Assembly (NCBI GenBank): GCA_018064755.1
Contig: JAGHUP010000002.1
Location: 16,147-80,146 of the forward strand
DNA length: 64,000 bases
Reading direction: 5' to 3'
Source: Candidatus Crickella equi
GTDB taxonomy: Bacteria; Bacillota; Clostridia; Peptostreptococcales; Anaerovoracaceae
This document shows, one piece after another, positions 33,599-42,323 of this stretch (its first letter is position 1; the number at the start of each line of letters is the position of its first letter). A program made the translations under genes and the position numbers. The notes below the pieces were generated by a model, which did no database searches, was not told the DNA's origin, and saw nothing but the letters and a program-made list of their open reading frames with translations.

Positions 33599-34307
33599 TT
33601 TGGTCATCCTCCAGTTCCAGGAATACCTGCTCGAGTGACTCGTCGCCCTTAACCTCTTCCATAGTTCCGCACTTAATCAGCTTGCCCTGCTTGATAATTG
33701 CAACCATATCGCAGAGTTTCTCAGCGACGTCGAGCACGTGAGTTGAGAAGAAAATTGCTGCACCGTTCTCGCACATCTCCTTCATTACACCCTTCAGTAA
33801 GAAGGTCGCCTTAGGATCGAGTCCCACAAAAGGCTCATCCATGATGATGAGCTTTGGGTTGTGCAGCAGTGCTCCGATGATGACGAGCTTCTGTTTCATA
33901 CCGTGGGAATATGATGAAATTGGCTGTGCCAATTTCTCCCTTATCTCGAACATCTCAGCGCACTTGTTGATGCGCTCGCTTCTAACATCTGCAGGCACCT
34001 CGAAAATATCTGCTATGAAGTTCAGATACTGAATTGCAGTCATGAACTCATAGATGTTCGGATTATCAGGAATGTAAGCCAGCTCCCTCTTGCAAGCGAG
34101 CGCGTCCTTCTTGATATCCTTGCCATCGATTGTAATTGTTCCGTTATCGAAGTCAGAAATACCAACTGCGCACTTAATGGCTGTTGTCTTTCCTGCACCG
34201 TTGTGTCCGATGAAAGCATAGATCTTTCCTGCCTCTACATCGAGCGACAGATCGTCAACCGCTGTAAAATCGCCGAACTTTTTGGTTAAATGTTCTATCT
34301 TTAACAT
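33591..34307 (-). CDS. ABC-2 type transporter ATPase
   Basis: The 238-residue ATPase has Walker A GHNGAGKTT (~34), a Q-loop region YIPDNPNIYEF, the signature SYSHGMKQK (~132), Walker B LIIMDEPFVGLD (~153) and the switch His FFSTHVLD. The SHGMKQ signature is typical of the bacitracin/multidrug resistance (DRA) class. It energises the overlapping downstream permease, and lies 11 bp after a ribbon-helix-helix gene in the SPFH operon. Confidence 0.93.
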   Translation of the reverse strand: MLKIEHLTKKFGDFTAVDDLSLDVEAGKIYAFIGHNGAGKTTAIKCAVGISDFDNGTITIDGKDIKKDALACKRELAYIPDNPNIYEFMTAIQYLNFIADIFEVPADVRSERINKCAEMFEIREKLAQPISSYSHGMKQKLVIIGALLHNPKLIIMDEPFVGLDPKATFLLKGVMKEMCENGAAIFFSTHVLDVAEKLCDMVAIIKQGKLIKCGTMEEVKGDESLEQVFLELEDDQNA

Positions 34308-34318
34308 GTTTCCTCCAA

Positions 34319-34531
34319 CTAGTTAATGTTATCTCCAATTTCTATTTCGAAGGGCATGTCGATTTCTTCTCCAACATATGCCCCGTTCTTCCTGCGCTGT
34401 TTGACGCATTCAGTCAGAAGGTATTCAATCTGACCATTTACCGATCTGAAATCATCTTCTGCCCACTGCATGATCTGCGCATATAGTTGGGCTGATAATC
34501 TTAGCGGTATCTGTTTCTTGTCATTTGCCAT
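34319..34531 (-). CDS. Arc-like ribbon-helix-helix protein
   Basis: The 70-residue protein reads KQIPLRLSAQLYAQIMQWAEDDFRSVNGQIEYLLTECV, matching the strand-helix-helix pattern of Arc/MetJ-type DNA-binding dimers (residues ~6-45), followed by an acidic tail. It lies 10 bp after the SPFH gene and 11 bp before the ABC ATPase. Two TGATATCA palindromes at the operon promoter are natural candidate sites for autoregulation (inference). Confidence 0.82.
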   Translation of the reverse strand: MANDKKQIPLRLSAQLYAQIMQWAEDDFRSVNGQIEYLLTECVKQRRKNGAYVGEEIDMPFEIEIGDNIN

Positions 34532-34541
34532 AGTTCTCTCC

Positions 34542-35543
34542 TTAATAGAGGCTTCCTGAATTGATGATTGGCTGAGCGTCGTGGTTGCCGCACAGCACGA
34601 CCATCATATTGCTAACCATAGCGGCTTTGCGTTCCTCGTCTAATGTAACGATGTCGTTCTCGTTTAACTTAGCGAGTGCCATTTCCACCATTCCGACTGC
34701 TCCCTCAACTATCATCTTACGAGCATCAATGATTGCGCTGGCCTGCTGTCTCTGCAACATTACACTTGCAATCTCAGGTGCATAGGCAAGATGAGTAATT
34801 CTAGCCTCGATAATTTCGATGCCAGCGCAAGCAACTTTGGTCTGAATCTCTTCTTTAATTCTGTTGGCAACAACCTCGCTGGATCCTCTGAGTGATCCCT
34901 CATCAGCAATTCCGTCACCTGTTGTATCAATATTAGGTGCTACATCATAAGGATAAACTCTTACGATGTTGCGAAGAGCACTATCGCACTGAAGTGAGAG
35001 GTACTCCTTGTAGTTGTCTACGTCAAATACAGCTTTGGCAGTATCAGTAACACGCCAGATAACTGCAATACCAATCTCAATAGGATTACCGAGGCAGTCG
35101 TTGATCTTCTGGCGGCTGTTGTTAAGAGTCATAGCCTTGAGTGAAACCTTCTTGCTAACCGTTGGCTTCACATTATTCTTGCTACCGAACAGAATGCTTG
35201 GCTTCTTCTCAACCTCTACATCACCGCTCTGATTTAATTTGGTCTCAGCCGCTGGGTTAACAGCAACACAGAATGGATTAACGAAGTAGAAACCCTCTTC
35301 CTTGATTGAACCGTAGTACTTACCGAAGAGAGTCAGAACCAGCGCTTCCTGTGGACCAACAACCTTAAGTCCAAGGAATAAAATCCAGCCAACGCAGAGG
35401 TACAGAATTCCTACCACCGTTACAATCGGCATACCACAGATCCCTCCAATCGGAATTAAGAGAATTGCGACAATATATAATACGATTGACAGCACCATCA
35501 TTCCGATGCCGTTCTTCTTTCCACTTAATTCTTTTTCACTCAT
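34542..35543 (-). CDS. SPFH/Band 7 domain membrane protein
   Basis: The 333-residue protein has two N-terminal helices (~15-60; [35 protein letters not shown]), then an SPFH domain (~65-270; [66 protein letters not shown] in pieces) and a coiled C-terminal part ([31 protein letters not shown]). SPFH proteins form membrane rings that organise microdomains. Here it heads an operon with a ribbon-helix-helix regulator and an ABC-2 transporter, suggesting an envelope-stress or export module. GGAGC precedes the start. Confidence 0.92.
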   Translation of the reverse strand: MSEKELSGKKNGIGMMVLSIVLYIVAILLIPIGGICGMPIVTVVGILYLCVGWILFLGLKVVGPQEALVLTLFGKYYGSIKEEGFYFVNPFCVAVNPAAETKLNQSGDVEVEKKPSILFGSKNNVKPTVSKKVSLKAMTLNNSRQKINDCLGNPIEIGIAVIWRVTDTAKAVFDVDNYKEYLSLQCDSALRNIVRVYPYDVAPNIDTTGDGIADEGSLRGSSEVVANRIKEEIQTKVACAGIEIIEARITHLAYAPEIASVMLQRQQASAIIDARKMIVEGAVGMVEMALAKLNENDIVTLDEERKAAMVSNMMVVLCGNHDAQPIINSGSLY

Positions 35544-35599
35544 AATAAGCTCCTTTCAATTTGTATATAATGAAGGCGGACTTTCGCCCGCCGCTTGTT

Positions 35600-35618
35600 T
35601 GATATCAATATGATATCA
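35600..35618. promoter_or_regulatory. Double TGATATCA operator candidate
   Basis: Two copies of the 8-bp palindrome TGATATCA (35600-35607 and 35611-35618) separated by 3 bp make a 19-bp dyad that covers the -10 hexamer of the SPFH promoter. Short tandem sites like this suit ribbon-helix-helix repressors. Confidence 0.6.
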
Positions 35619-35637
35619 TTTTTGTATCGCTTGTCAA
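35610..35637 (-). promoter_or_regulatory. Promoter of the SPFH operon
   Basis: TTGACA (35637-35632), 16 bp, TATCAT (35615-35610), overlapping the double TGATATCA dyad. The leader of about 60 nt contains a GGCGGGCGAAAGTCCGCC hairpin (35574-35595 region). Confidence 0.65.
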
Positions 35638-35651
35638 CACTCAATTTCTAA

Positions 35652-35877
35652 TTGTCGCTATTCGAGTTTTCGTAGTAAAAGTACATGTTTTTTCGTGTCA
35701 TTTTTTACTCTTTTTGTCGCTATACAAGATTTCAATCAAAAACTACATACTCATTTTTCACGTTATTTACTAAAATAAGTATGTACTTTTGGTATCAGAC
35801 TACATATAGCGACAACTCATTCTGAATTTGTGGTGAAAAAGCATGTACTTTTATTGCTTTGTTGTGTATAGCGACAA
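35652..35877. repeat. Four-copy bipartite repeat block in a 353-bp intergenic region
   Basis: The stretch 35544-35896 has no gene. Its right two thirds hold four copies of TTGTCGCTAT, exactly 17 variable bases, then AAGTACAT(A/G) (AACTACATA in copy 2). Copies 1 and 2 start at 35652 and 35714 on the plus strand. Copies 3 and 4 start at 35815 and 35877 on the minus strand. Both pairs have a 62-bp period, so the block is a large symmetric dyad. The outer ends read TGTCG...CGACA, like the ends of a small non-autonomous transposon with paired transposase sites, but no target duplication or transposase is seen. An iteron-like regulator site is the alternative. Confidence 0.8.
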
Positions 35878-35896
35878 CCAGCGCAAAACAATGGCC

Positions 35897-36148
35897 CTAC
35901 TTCTGCTTTGTAATTGAAGAGCCGATTGCCAGTCCCAATAACATTCCAACAGAGATGCCTATTCCGGTATTGTTGCCAAGTGCCGTGCCCAATGCAGTGC
36001 CAAAACACATTCCGAGACACATGCCTTCGGTACCGTAATTCTCAGGTTTATCTTTTTCCTTCTTCTTATGAGCGCTACGTGCAAAGAATATCGCGAGCAG
36101 CAGTCCCATACATATCCATGGCAGTGCCGCCATAAAAAAGTCTTTCAT
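35897..36148 (-). CDS. Small Gly-rich membrane protein
   Basis: The 83-residue protein has an N-terminal helix (FFMAALPWICMGLLLAIFFA), a very basic loop (RSAHKKKEKDKPENYG) and a second Gly/Ala-rich helix (GMCLGMCFGTALGTALGNN, GIGISVGMLLGLAIG). Its function is unknown; the Gly-zipper-like second segment suggests tight helix packing. It is the third gene of the XRE-regulated operon and ends 20 bp before the repeat block. Confidence 0.75.
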   Translation of the reverse strand: MKDFFMAALPWICMGLLLAIFFARSAHKKKEKDKPENYGTEGMCLGMCFGTALGTALGNNTGIGISVGMLLGLAIGSSITKQK

Positions 36149-36175
36149 ATTTCTTGCTTCTCCTTTGCGTCCAAT

Positions 36176-36370
36176 CTATTCTTCCCAGAACAGTTCGTCC
36201 AAAGTCGTTCCGAGGGCTTTACAAATTGATCTGCAAAGCGAAATGGTCGGATTGTAATCGCCCTTCTCTATCGCATTAATGGTCTGACGGGATACTCCGA
36301 CAATGCGAGCGAGTTCGTCCTGCGATAGATCCTTGCCGGCTCTTGCCGCTTTCATCTTAAGATTCTTCAT
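36176..36370 (-). CDS. XRE family helix-turn-helix regulator
   Basis: This 64-residue minimal Cro/CI-type regulator reads ARAGKDLSQDELARIVGVSRQTINAIEKGDYNPTISLCRSICKALGTTLDELF, a textbook HTH_3 domain with recognition helix SRQTINAIE. It lies between two membrane-protein genes, 2 nt after the first, a common arrangement for this small regulator type. The inverted repeat overlapping the operon's -10 is its likely operator. Confidence 0.92.
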   Translation of the reverse strand: MKNLKMKAARAGKDLSQDELARIVGVSRQTINAIEKGDYNPTISLCRSICKALGTTLDELFWEE

Positions 36371-36372
36371 CG

Positions 36373-36936
36373 TTACTCGTCTCCCTCTTCATCGGTATTT
36401 CTCTTGTCCTTCATTTCCTTAATGCCAGCTGCTCCAAGAACAACAAACATCAAAATTGCACACATCAGATTAACTACCGAGCCTGAAATAACGCCATCAA
36501 CAACAAAGTTGCCATTAATGATAGATGCAAGCGCAAGACCCAGATTAAGCACCCCAATTGCTCCGAGAATGATTACATAATTCTTTTTATTGTTGTTAAT
36601 TCCCCAGTAAGCGCCATTGAAAATGCAGTATACGCAAAATACCATGATGCTGATAATTATCATACCAAATGCGATTACTCCGAAGTCCGTCTTCGCAAGA
36701 TAGTCAGTTCCAAAGCTTCCAGCGATAGTCTTGTACATCTGAACGACAACAAGTAATGCTGCCAATGTCCAATACGCAATCTTATATCCTTCTCCGATTG
36801 CGATTTTCTGTCTCTCGTCGTATTCAGTCTTCACTCTTTTATCTTTGTTGCCCAGTTTAAAGAAAAGTGCAACCAATACTCCTACCATCACAATAGTGAC
36901 GATAATTCCTACGATTACTCCCAATGTATATGCCAT
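36373..36936 (-). CDS. Membrane protein with YDERQ motif
   Basis: I take the ATG at 36936, with GGGAG 8 nt upstream, over the ATG at 36972, which lies at the transcription start; the product is 187 residues. It has an N-terminal helix, the cytoplasmic motif RVKTEYDERQKIAIGEGYKIAYW (~35-57) and four further helices, ending in a charged tail (KEMKDKRNTDEEGDE). The YDERQ motif recurs in small membrane proteins encoded beside XRE regulators, as here. Function is unknown. Confidence 0.75.
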   Translation of the reverse strand: MAYTLGVIVGIIVTIVMVGVLVALFFKLGNKDKRVKTEYDERQKIAIGEGYKIAYWTLAALLVVVQMYKTIAGSFGTDYLAKTDFGVIAFGMIIISIMVFCVYCIFNGAYWGINNNKKNYVIILGAIGVLNLGLALASIINGNFVVDGVISGSVVNLMCAILMFVVLGAAGIKEMKDKRNTDEEGDE

Positions 36937-36941
36937 AATAA

Positions 36942-36982
36942 ATACTCCCTTCTGAAATATTTCTCTTTTCATTAGGGAGTAT
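36942..36982. promoter_or_regulatory. Inverted repeat operator candidate of the XRE operon
   Basis: ATACTCCC (36942-36949) and GGGAGTAT (36975-36982) are perfect inverted copies with centres 33 bp apart, about three helical turns. One half covers the -10 hexamer, the other the ribosome site. Confidence 0.55.
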
Positions 36983-37006
36983 ATATCTTATTTTACTAAA
37001 TGTCAA
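36978..37006 (-). promoter_or_regulatory. Promoter of the XRE-regulated membrane operon
   Basis: Consensus TTGACA (37006-37001), 17 bp, TATACT (36983-36978). Confidence 0.75.
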
Positions 37007-37034
37007 ATATATATTACATTTTGTTAAATATTTT

Positions 37035-40000
37035 TTATTTCATTGCGATAGCTTCAGCCTTCTCGAATAGATACAGATAGGCTTCCTTGACCAAAACGCC
37101 AGTGCCCTCCTCGATAGCCTGCGAGTAGAGATTGACCTGCGTCTTGTACTCGCTAGGATTTACGTGACCGGACTTGTAGTCGACGAGAACCATCTGTCCG
37201 TCCTCTTCCCAGCAGCAGTCGATAACACCTTGAACCAAGATGTCTCTGCCCTGCCAGTTGGTCTTAAGAGTGAAGGCTTTCTCTTTCTTCAGCTTGCCTT
37301 CCTTGGCTGCCATAATAGCTCTCATTCCAAGTTCAGATCCGAAAAATGCTCTTATCTTGGCAAGATCAAGTGTCTTGAACACATCTTCTTCAATGGCACC
37401 CTTGTCCAATAAGTCTCGCGCCGCATCATCAATGTAGCTTGAGCTAATCTTAGTAAAGTCAAGGTATTCCATTATCCTATGGTAAGCGATGCCTATATCG
37501 GCGGCGCTCGCCTTCTTCTTGTTATCTGTAATTCTCCAGAGATTTACTACTTCGTTATCTCCCTGAGTAGCTTCTGCCTCGCGTTCAGCTTTCAGTTCCT
37601 CGCGTCTTACTTCGCTTACAGAATACTTTGACTTGGCTTCGAGCTCTTCCTTGTAAGGATATTCGTAGCTAAGTCTTCTATCTATTTCCTCATATATCTT
37701 GAGGGTCTCTGGGCTCATCACTTTGGAGCGAGAAGCCAAGAGCTGCTGAACTCTTGTTGCGGACTGAGCTGGCTCAGTGCGCTCAAGTGGCTTTACATAA
37801 TAGTCGTTATATTCAGTATCCAGGACTTCTCTCATTACCTTGAGGAAATTGTTAGGATTAGCTGAGAACTCGAGCAGTTTCTCTTCACTATCTACTGTTC
37901 CAACTAAGAACAACTTGTTGCGTGCACGAGTCATAGCAACATAGAGAACTCTAAGTTCTTCCTTGTAACTCTCTGCATTGCCCTTCGCATTGATAGCGCG
38001 CTGCATGATGCTCGATCTCCAGTAACGACGGTCCGGACTGACATAAGGCATAGCAACACCTAGCTCACTATCGAAAGAAAGCTTCATCTCATTATTATCC
38101 ATACGGAAGTGGTGGCCAAGTCCGCCAACAATTACAAAAGGATACTCAAGACCCTTGCTCTTGTGAATTGTGGAAATACGAACGACATCGTCTTCCTGGC
38201 TGACCATGCTCGCCTGGCCATTCGAGATGTTCTTGGTCTTCATGACCTCGATGAATCTAAGAAATGAGCTCAGCGAAGCAACAGTTCCCTCGCAGTACTG
38301 ACGCGCCCTATCCACGAGGACTCTTAGGTTGGCCTGGCGACGGTCGCCGTCGAACATCGCACCGACTCTCAGATAGTAACCGGAATCAACGAGCACCTTC
38401 CAGATGAAATCAGGCGTCGCCATCATATTGGACTTATCACGCCAGTCACGAATCTTCTCATAGGCGTAATTAACCTTCTCCTTCAGCGCCGCGTCATCGC
38501 CGTTCTCAGCGTACCAAGCAACAGCCTCCCAATAAGGCGGTCTGCGGTAGCCGATCTCGGTATTGGCCACGTGCTGTCTGTGAGCGATACGAACGCTCGC
38601 GAGTTCCGCCGGTGTCCAGCCAAAAACTTCAGAATGAAGTGTCGCAATCAGCGGCACGTCACGTTTCATGTTATCTATGCAAGTGAACAGCGATAATGCG
38701 ACTCCGATCTCGATAGTATCGAAATAATTATCAGCCTCTTCGATATGGGACTGAACTTCGACATTTCGGAGAGCTCTCGCCATCACCTCACCGCGGACTT
38801 TGGTAGCACGGAATAGGATGACGATATCACGAGCTGCCGCTTTTCTAATCTCGCCAGTCTTGGTATCACAGAACTCTGTTCCGATTGTGTCACGGACCAG
38901 TTCAGCGATGTACTTAGCTTCGGCTTCTTCAACGCTGAGGTTCTCAATCTCTTCGCTCGCAGCATCTTCGTTCACAGCCTCGGCCTCTTCATCATCCAGC
39001 GAGGCCTTGGTCAGCACATGCACCTCAGGCTTGAAGTCGTACTCATCCTGATAACCAGGGCCCTTGCTAAGTCCAGTGTATAACTGGGCACGGCTGTCAT
39101 AGCCTTCCATGATGTTTGCGAAAACCTCATTGATGTATCTAATAGTTCCGTCATTACTACGGAAGTTCATATTGAGGTCAATTGCAACAGCGTCCTCGCT
39201 CGCCTCACCTGAGTATTCGTTATAAACACGCTCGAAGATGGCTGGCTCAGCCTGTCTGAATCTATAGATACTCTGCTTAACATCGCCTACTTTGAAGATG
39301 TTATCCTTGTGAGCAAAGCAACTAATCAGGGTCTCCTGAATATTGTTAGTATCCTGATACTCGTCAATGAATATGTATTTAAATCTATTATAGAGAGTCT
39401 TGGCTGGCGTTTCCTTCTCGAGGATTTGAACAGCCAGATGTTCCATGTCCGCAAAGTCAAGAACACCAGCTTCTTTCTTGCGAGCCTGGTATCTCTCCTC
39501 GAAAGCCTTCATCAGGTTAAGATAATAGATAGTGTGCTCGTAAGTCGCATTCATCTCCTGCAACCTTGTATCGAAGTCCGGCAGGAAGTAACGATTCACT
39601 ATGCTGTTAACCGCGCTCTTGTAAACATTGCGGAGCGGAGTAATCTCCTTGCTGAAACTCTTGTAAGCCTCCTTGGCCCCCGCTTCTTCCTTGGTGAAGT
39701 ACTTAGTGAAAGATCTAAGGTCAATCCACTCAATACCCTCAAGATGGTCTGCAAAAGCATCAGTCCATTCCCTCTTGGAGACCTTAGCCTTCAATGCACT
39801 AATCAGCTCATGCTCGCTTCCGAGCATCTGATAGAACTTGTTCTCGATTCCATTTATCACATAGAGATTCTTAATCTCTTCAATTGCCTTCAGTGCAGTA
39901 TCCAGCGTGCGCTCCATATCCATGAGCATTGCTTCGGCTACTTTGCTCTGGCCAAAACCATCCCTCATGACGCGAAGGTTTTCGGCTGACTGCTCGGCCC

Positions 40001-40580
40001 AATCCCAGTAGTTGTGAATTGAACGGAGTTTGGCATATGACTTTAGAATGTCATTCTTAAATTCATTCTCACTGCGCTCCTTGGAATATAGACGCAGGAA
40101 GGAACGGAACGAACCGCCTGCGATGAGATTGTCTGAGACAAAGGCCTCTTCAAAGAGGCCGTCCAGAGCCTCCCTCTGCATGAGCTCGCTCTGGACCTCA
40201 TCGCAGGCCTTAAAATCAGGTTCAATATCTATCTCATAGAAGAACTCCTTGATAACGCGCACAGCAAAACTATCGAAGGTTGAGATATAAGCCCTGTAGA
40301 GCTTGTTGAGTTGCTCGCGCATCTTAGCTCTATTCTCAGGATGCTCTTTCATTTCCTTCTTAATAGCCCTTGCTAGCTTAAGACGCATCTCCGCAGCGGC
40401 TGCCTTGGTAAAAGTCACTACAAGCATCTCATCAACATCAGCCTCACCCTTCAGAATGATATTGATGATCCTCTCAATCAGCACTGCGGTCTTGCCCGAA
40501 CCGGCAGCCGCACTGACCAGTACCGACTTATCCAGCGTCTCAATCGCCCTATTCTGTTGTTCTGTAAATTTAACTCCCAT
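37035..40580 (-). CDS. addA: Helicase-exonuclease subunit AddA
   Basis: The 1181-residue protein has a UvrD-like helicase core (Walker A SAAAGSGKTAVLIERI at ~22; motif II FIDEYQDTN at ~408; GDVKQSIYRFRQAEP; ISTIHKSKGLEYPFV at ~805; YVAMTRARNKLFL) and a C-terminal RecB-type nuclease (VQGVIDCCWEEDGQMVLVDYKSG, ~1125). AddA pairs with AddB to process double-strand breaks for recombination. No addB lies beside it, unlike the usual addBA arrangement. The ATG at 40580 has no Shine-Dalgarno, and an extended -10 lies 9 nt upstream. It diverges from gpmI. Confidence 0.95.
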   Translation of the reverse strand: MGVKFTEQQNRAIETLDKSVLVSAAAGSGKTAVLIERIINIILKGEADVDEMLVVTFTKAAAAEMRLKLARAIKKEMKEHPENRAKMREQLNKLYRAYISTFDSFAVRVIKEFFYEIDIEPDFKACDEVQSELMQREALDGLFEEAFVSDNLIAGGSFRSFLRLYSKERSENEFKNDILKSYAKLRSIHNYWDWAEQSAENLRVMRDGFGQSKVAEAMLMDMERTLDTALKAIEEIKNLYVINGIENKFYQMLGSEHELISALKAKVSKREWTDAFADHLEGIEWIDLRSFTKYFTKEEAGAKEAYKSFSKEITPLRNVYKSAVNSIVNRYFLPDFDTRLQEMNATYEHTIYYLNLMKAFEERYQARKKEAGVLDFADMEHLAVQILEKETPAKTLYNRFKYIFIDEYQDTNNIQETLISCFAHKDNIFKVGDVKQSIYRFRQAEPAIFERVYNEYSGEASEDAVAIDLNMNFRSNDGTIRYINEVFANIMEGYDSRAQLYTGLSKGPGYQDEYDFKPEVHVLTKASLDDEEAEAVNEDAASEEIENLSVEEAEAKYIAELVRDTIGTEFCDTKTGEIRKAAARDIVILFRATKVRGEVMARALRNVEVQSHIEEADNYFDTIEIGVALSLFTCIDNMKRDVPLIATLHSEVFGWTPAELASVRIAHRQHVANTEIGYRRPPYWEAVAWYAENGDDAALKEKVNYAYEKIRDWRDKSNMMATPDFIWKVLVDSGYYLRVGAMFDGDRRQANLRVLVDRARQYCEGTVASLSSFLRFIEVMKTKNISNGQASMVSQEDDVVRISTIHKSKGLEYPFVIVGGLGHHFRMDNNEMKLSFDSELGVAMPYVSPDRRYWRSSIMQRAINAKGNAESYKEELRVLYVAMTRARNKLFLVGTVDSEEKLLEFSANPNNFLKVMREVLDTEYNDYYVKPLERTEPAQSATRVQQLLASRSKVMSPETLKIYEEIDRRLSYEYPYKEELEAKSKYSVSEVRREELKAEREAEATQGDNEVVNLWRITDNKKKASAADIGIAYHRIMEYLDFTKISSSYIDDAARDLLDKGAIEEDVFKTLDLAKIRAFFGSELGMRAIMAAKEGKLKKEKAFTLKTNWQGRDILVQGVIDCCWEEDGQMVLVDYKSGHVNPSEYKTQVNLYSQAIEEGTGVLVKEAYLYLFEKAEAIAMK

Positions 40581-40589
40581 TACGAGATA

Positions 40590-40595
40590 ATTTTA
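40590..40595 (-). promoter_or_regulatory. Extended -10 of addA
   Basis: TGG-TAAAAT at 40595-40590 lies 9 nt before the ATG, predicting a leader of two or three bases at most. Confidence 0.45.
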
Positions 40596-40649
40596 CCATA
40601 TTGTGATATACTAATTGAGTAATTTTTTAGACATTAATCGAGGTGAAAT

Positions 40650-42167
40650 ATGAAACATAGACCTACAATGTTAATGATTCTCGATGGATACGGAATCCGT
40701 GAGAACAACGATGGTAACGCAATCGCTGCAGCCAAAAAACCTAACCTTGACCGCATCTTTGCCAACTATCCATTTATTACAATCGAAGCAAGTGGTGAAC
40801 CTGTTGGACTTCCTGCTGGACAAATGGGAAATTCCGAAGTTGGTCACCTTAACATAGGCGCAGGCAACGTTATCTACCAGAACCTGCTGAAGATCACAAG
40901 AGCCGTTCAGTCCGGCACATTCTTCGAGAACGAGAGACTTCTCGCAGCTATGAACAACGCCAAGCTCGAGGGTCGCACACTTCACGTAATGGGTCTCGTA
41001 TCTGACGGTGGAGTACACAGTCACTTTGAGCACCTGAAAGCCGTCCTCGACATGGCTAAGAAGAACAATGTTCCTGAAGTAATCGTTCACTGCTACCTCG
41101 ACGGACGTGACGTTCCACCACAGAGCGCGATGGACTACCTCGGACCTCTCGAGGACTATATGAAGGAAATCGGTCTCGGCAAAATCGGCATTATCTCCGG
41201 TCGTTTCTACGCGATGGACCGTGACAAGAGATGGGAGCGTCTCGTTAAGGCTTACGACGCACTCACTTTGAGCGAAGGCCTCACTGCCAAGGATGCTAAG
41301 GACGCAATCGATCAGTCCTATGCCAAGGGCGAATTCGATGAGTTCGTTCTACCAACTATCGTTAACGCTGTTCCTATCAAGGACAACGATTCCGTAGTAT
41401 TCATCAACTTCAGACCTGACCGTGCTCGTGAGATCACTCGTGCACTCGTAGATCCTGATTTTGCTGATATGGAGCGCAAGAAGAAAGTCAGCGGACTCAC
41501 TTATGTCTGCATGGCTGAATACGATGCAACAATGCCTAACGTAACAGTTGCCTTCCCACCAGAAGAAGTTGACCCAACTCTGGGCAAGACTATCGCAGAT
41601 CTCGGCCTCAAGCAGCTCAGAATTGCTGAGACAGAGAAATATGCTCACGTAACATTCTTCTTCAACGGCGGTGTTGAAGCTCCTAACAAGAACGAGGATC
41701 GTATACTGATCAAATCACCATCAGTTGCAACTTATGACCTGCAGCCAGAGATGTCTGCTCCAGAAGTTGCTAAGACTGTTATCGAGAAAATCAACGAGGA
41801 CATCTACGATGTCATCATCCTGAACTTTGCTAACCCAGATATGGTTGGTCATACAGGAGTATTCGATGCAGCCGTTCAGGCTATCGAAACCCTCGACGGA
41901 CTTGTTGGACAGATCGAGGAAGCTATCCTCGCTCACGATGGCCAGATCCTGCTCACTGCCGACCACGGCAACGCAGACTACATGGTAGACGAATTCGGCA
42001 ACGTTGTAACTAAACATTCAACTTCCCTAGTACCTCTCTGCCACATCTGCAAAGAGCCAGTACCATTCAAGAAGTCAACCGGCAAACTCGCCGACATCGC
42101 GCCAACCCTCCTCACCCTCATGGGCGTCGAGGTACCATCCGGCATGGAAGGCGACGTACTTATCTAA
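40650..42167 (+). CDS. gpmI: 2,3-bisphosphoglycerate-independent phosphoglycerate mutase
   Basis: The 505-residue enzyme converts 3- to 2-phosphoglycerate in glycolysis using two Mn ions. Motifs: MLMILDGYGIREN (metal site), GNSEVGHLNIGAG (phosphoserine near residue 62), HCYLDGRDVPP, GRFYAMDRDKRWER, and LLTADHGNADYM with TKHSTSLVPL at the C-terminal metal site. Length and all key residues are normal. GAGGTG precedes the ATG and a TATACT (40607-40612) lies upstream. It is monocistronic, with its own terminator. Confidence 0.97.
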   Translation: MKHRPTMLMILDGYGIRENNDGNAIAAAKKPNLDRIFANYPFITIEASGEPVGLPAGQMGNSEVGHLNIGAGNVIYQNLLKITRAVQSGTFFENERLLAAMNNAKLEGRTLHVMGLVSDGGVHSHFEHLKAVLDMAKKNNVPEVIVHCYLDGRDVPPQSAMDYLGPLEDYMKEIGLGKIGIISGRFYAMDRDKRWERLVKAYDALTLSEGLTAKDAKDAIDQSYAKGEFDEFVLPTIVNAVPIKDNDSVVFINFRPDRAREITRALVDPDFADMERKKKVSGLTYVCMAEYDATMPNVTVAFPPEEVDPTLGKTIADLGLKQLRIAETEKYAHVTFFFNGGVEAPNKNEDRILIKSPSVATYDLQPEMSAPEVAKTVIEKINEDIYDVIILNFANPDMVGHTGVFDAAVQAIETLDGLVGQIEEAILAHDGQILLTADHGNADYMVDEFGNVVTKHSTSLVPLCHICKEPVPFKKSTGKLADIAPTLLTLMGVEVPSGMEGDVLI

Positions 42168-42177
42168 CAAAACAACA

Positions 42178-42231
42178 AAGACAGTTACCAACAAGCATGA
42201 TCAATCGTTTCAGATCATTGGTAACTGTCTT
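42178..42231 (+). terminator. Terminator of gpmI
   Basis: A 13-bp stem (AAGACAGTTACCA with TGGTAACTGTCTT) encloses an inner ATGATC/GATCAT stem and is followed by T5. The outer stem is shared with the aroQ terminator at 42324-42377. Confidence 0.9.
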
Positions 42232-42323
42232 TTTTCATACAATGAAGAAAATCGCGACATATTACGCAATAAAACAATGCTTTTTCTGCGATTTTCCCAT
42301 TTAAAAAATACAAATCTACCAAA

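Noticed and set aside
35652..35877. CRISPR array
   Set aside because: The repeats are in opposite orientations, the conserved boxes are short and split, there are only four copies and no cas genes; the structure is a dyad, not an array.
35652..35877. Recent transposon insertion with target duplication
   Set aside because: The five bases on either side of the outer TGTCG/CGACA ends do not match, so no target duplication supports it; mobility is left as a hypothesis.
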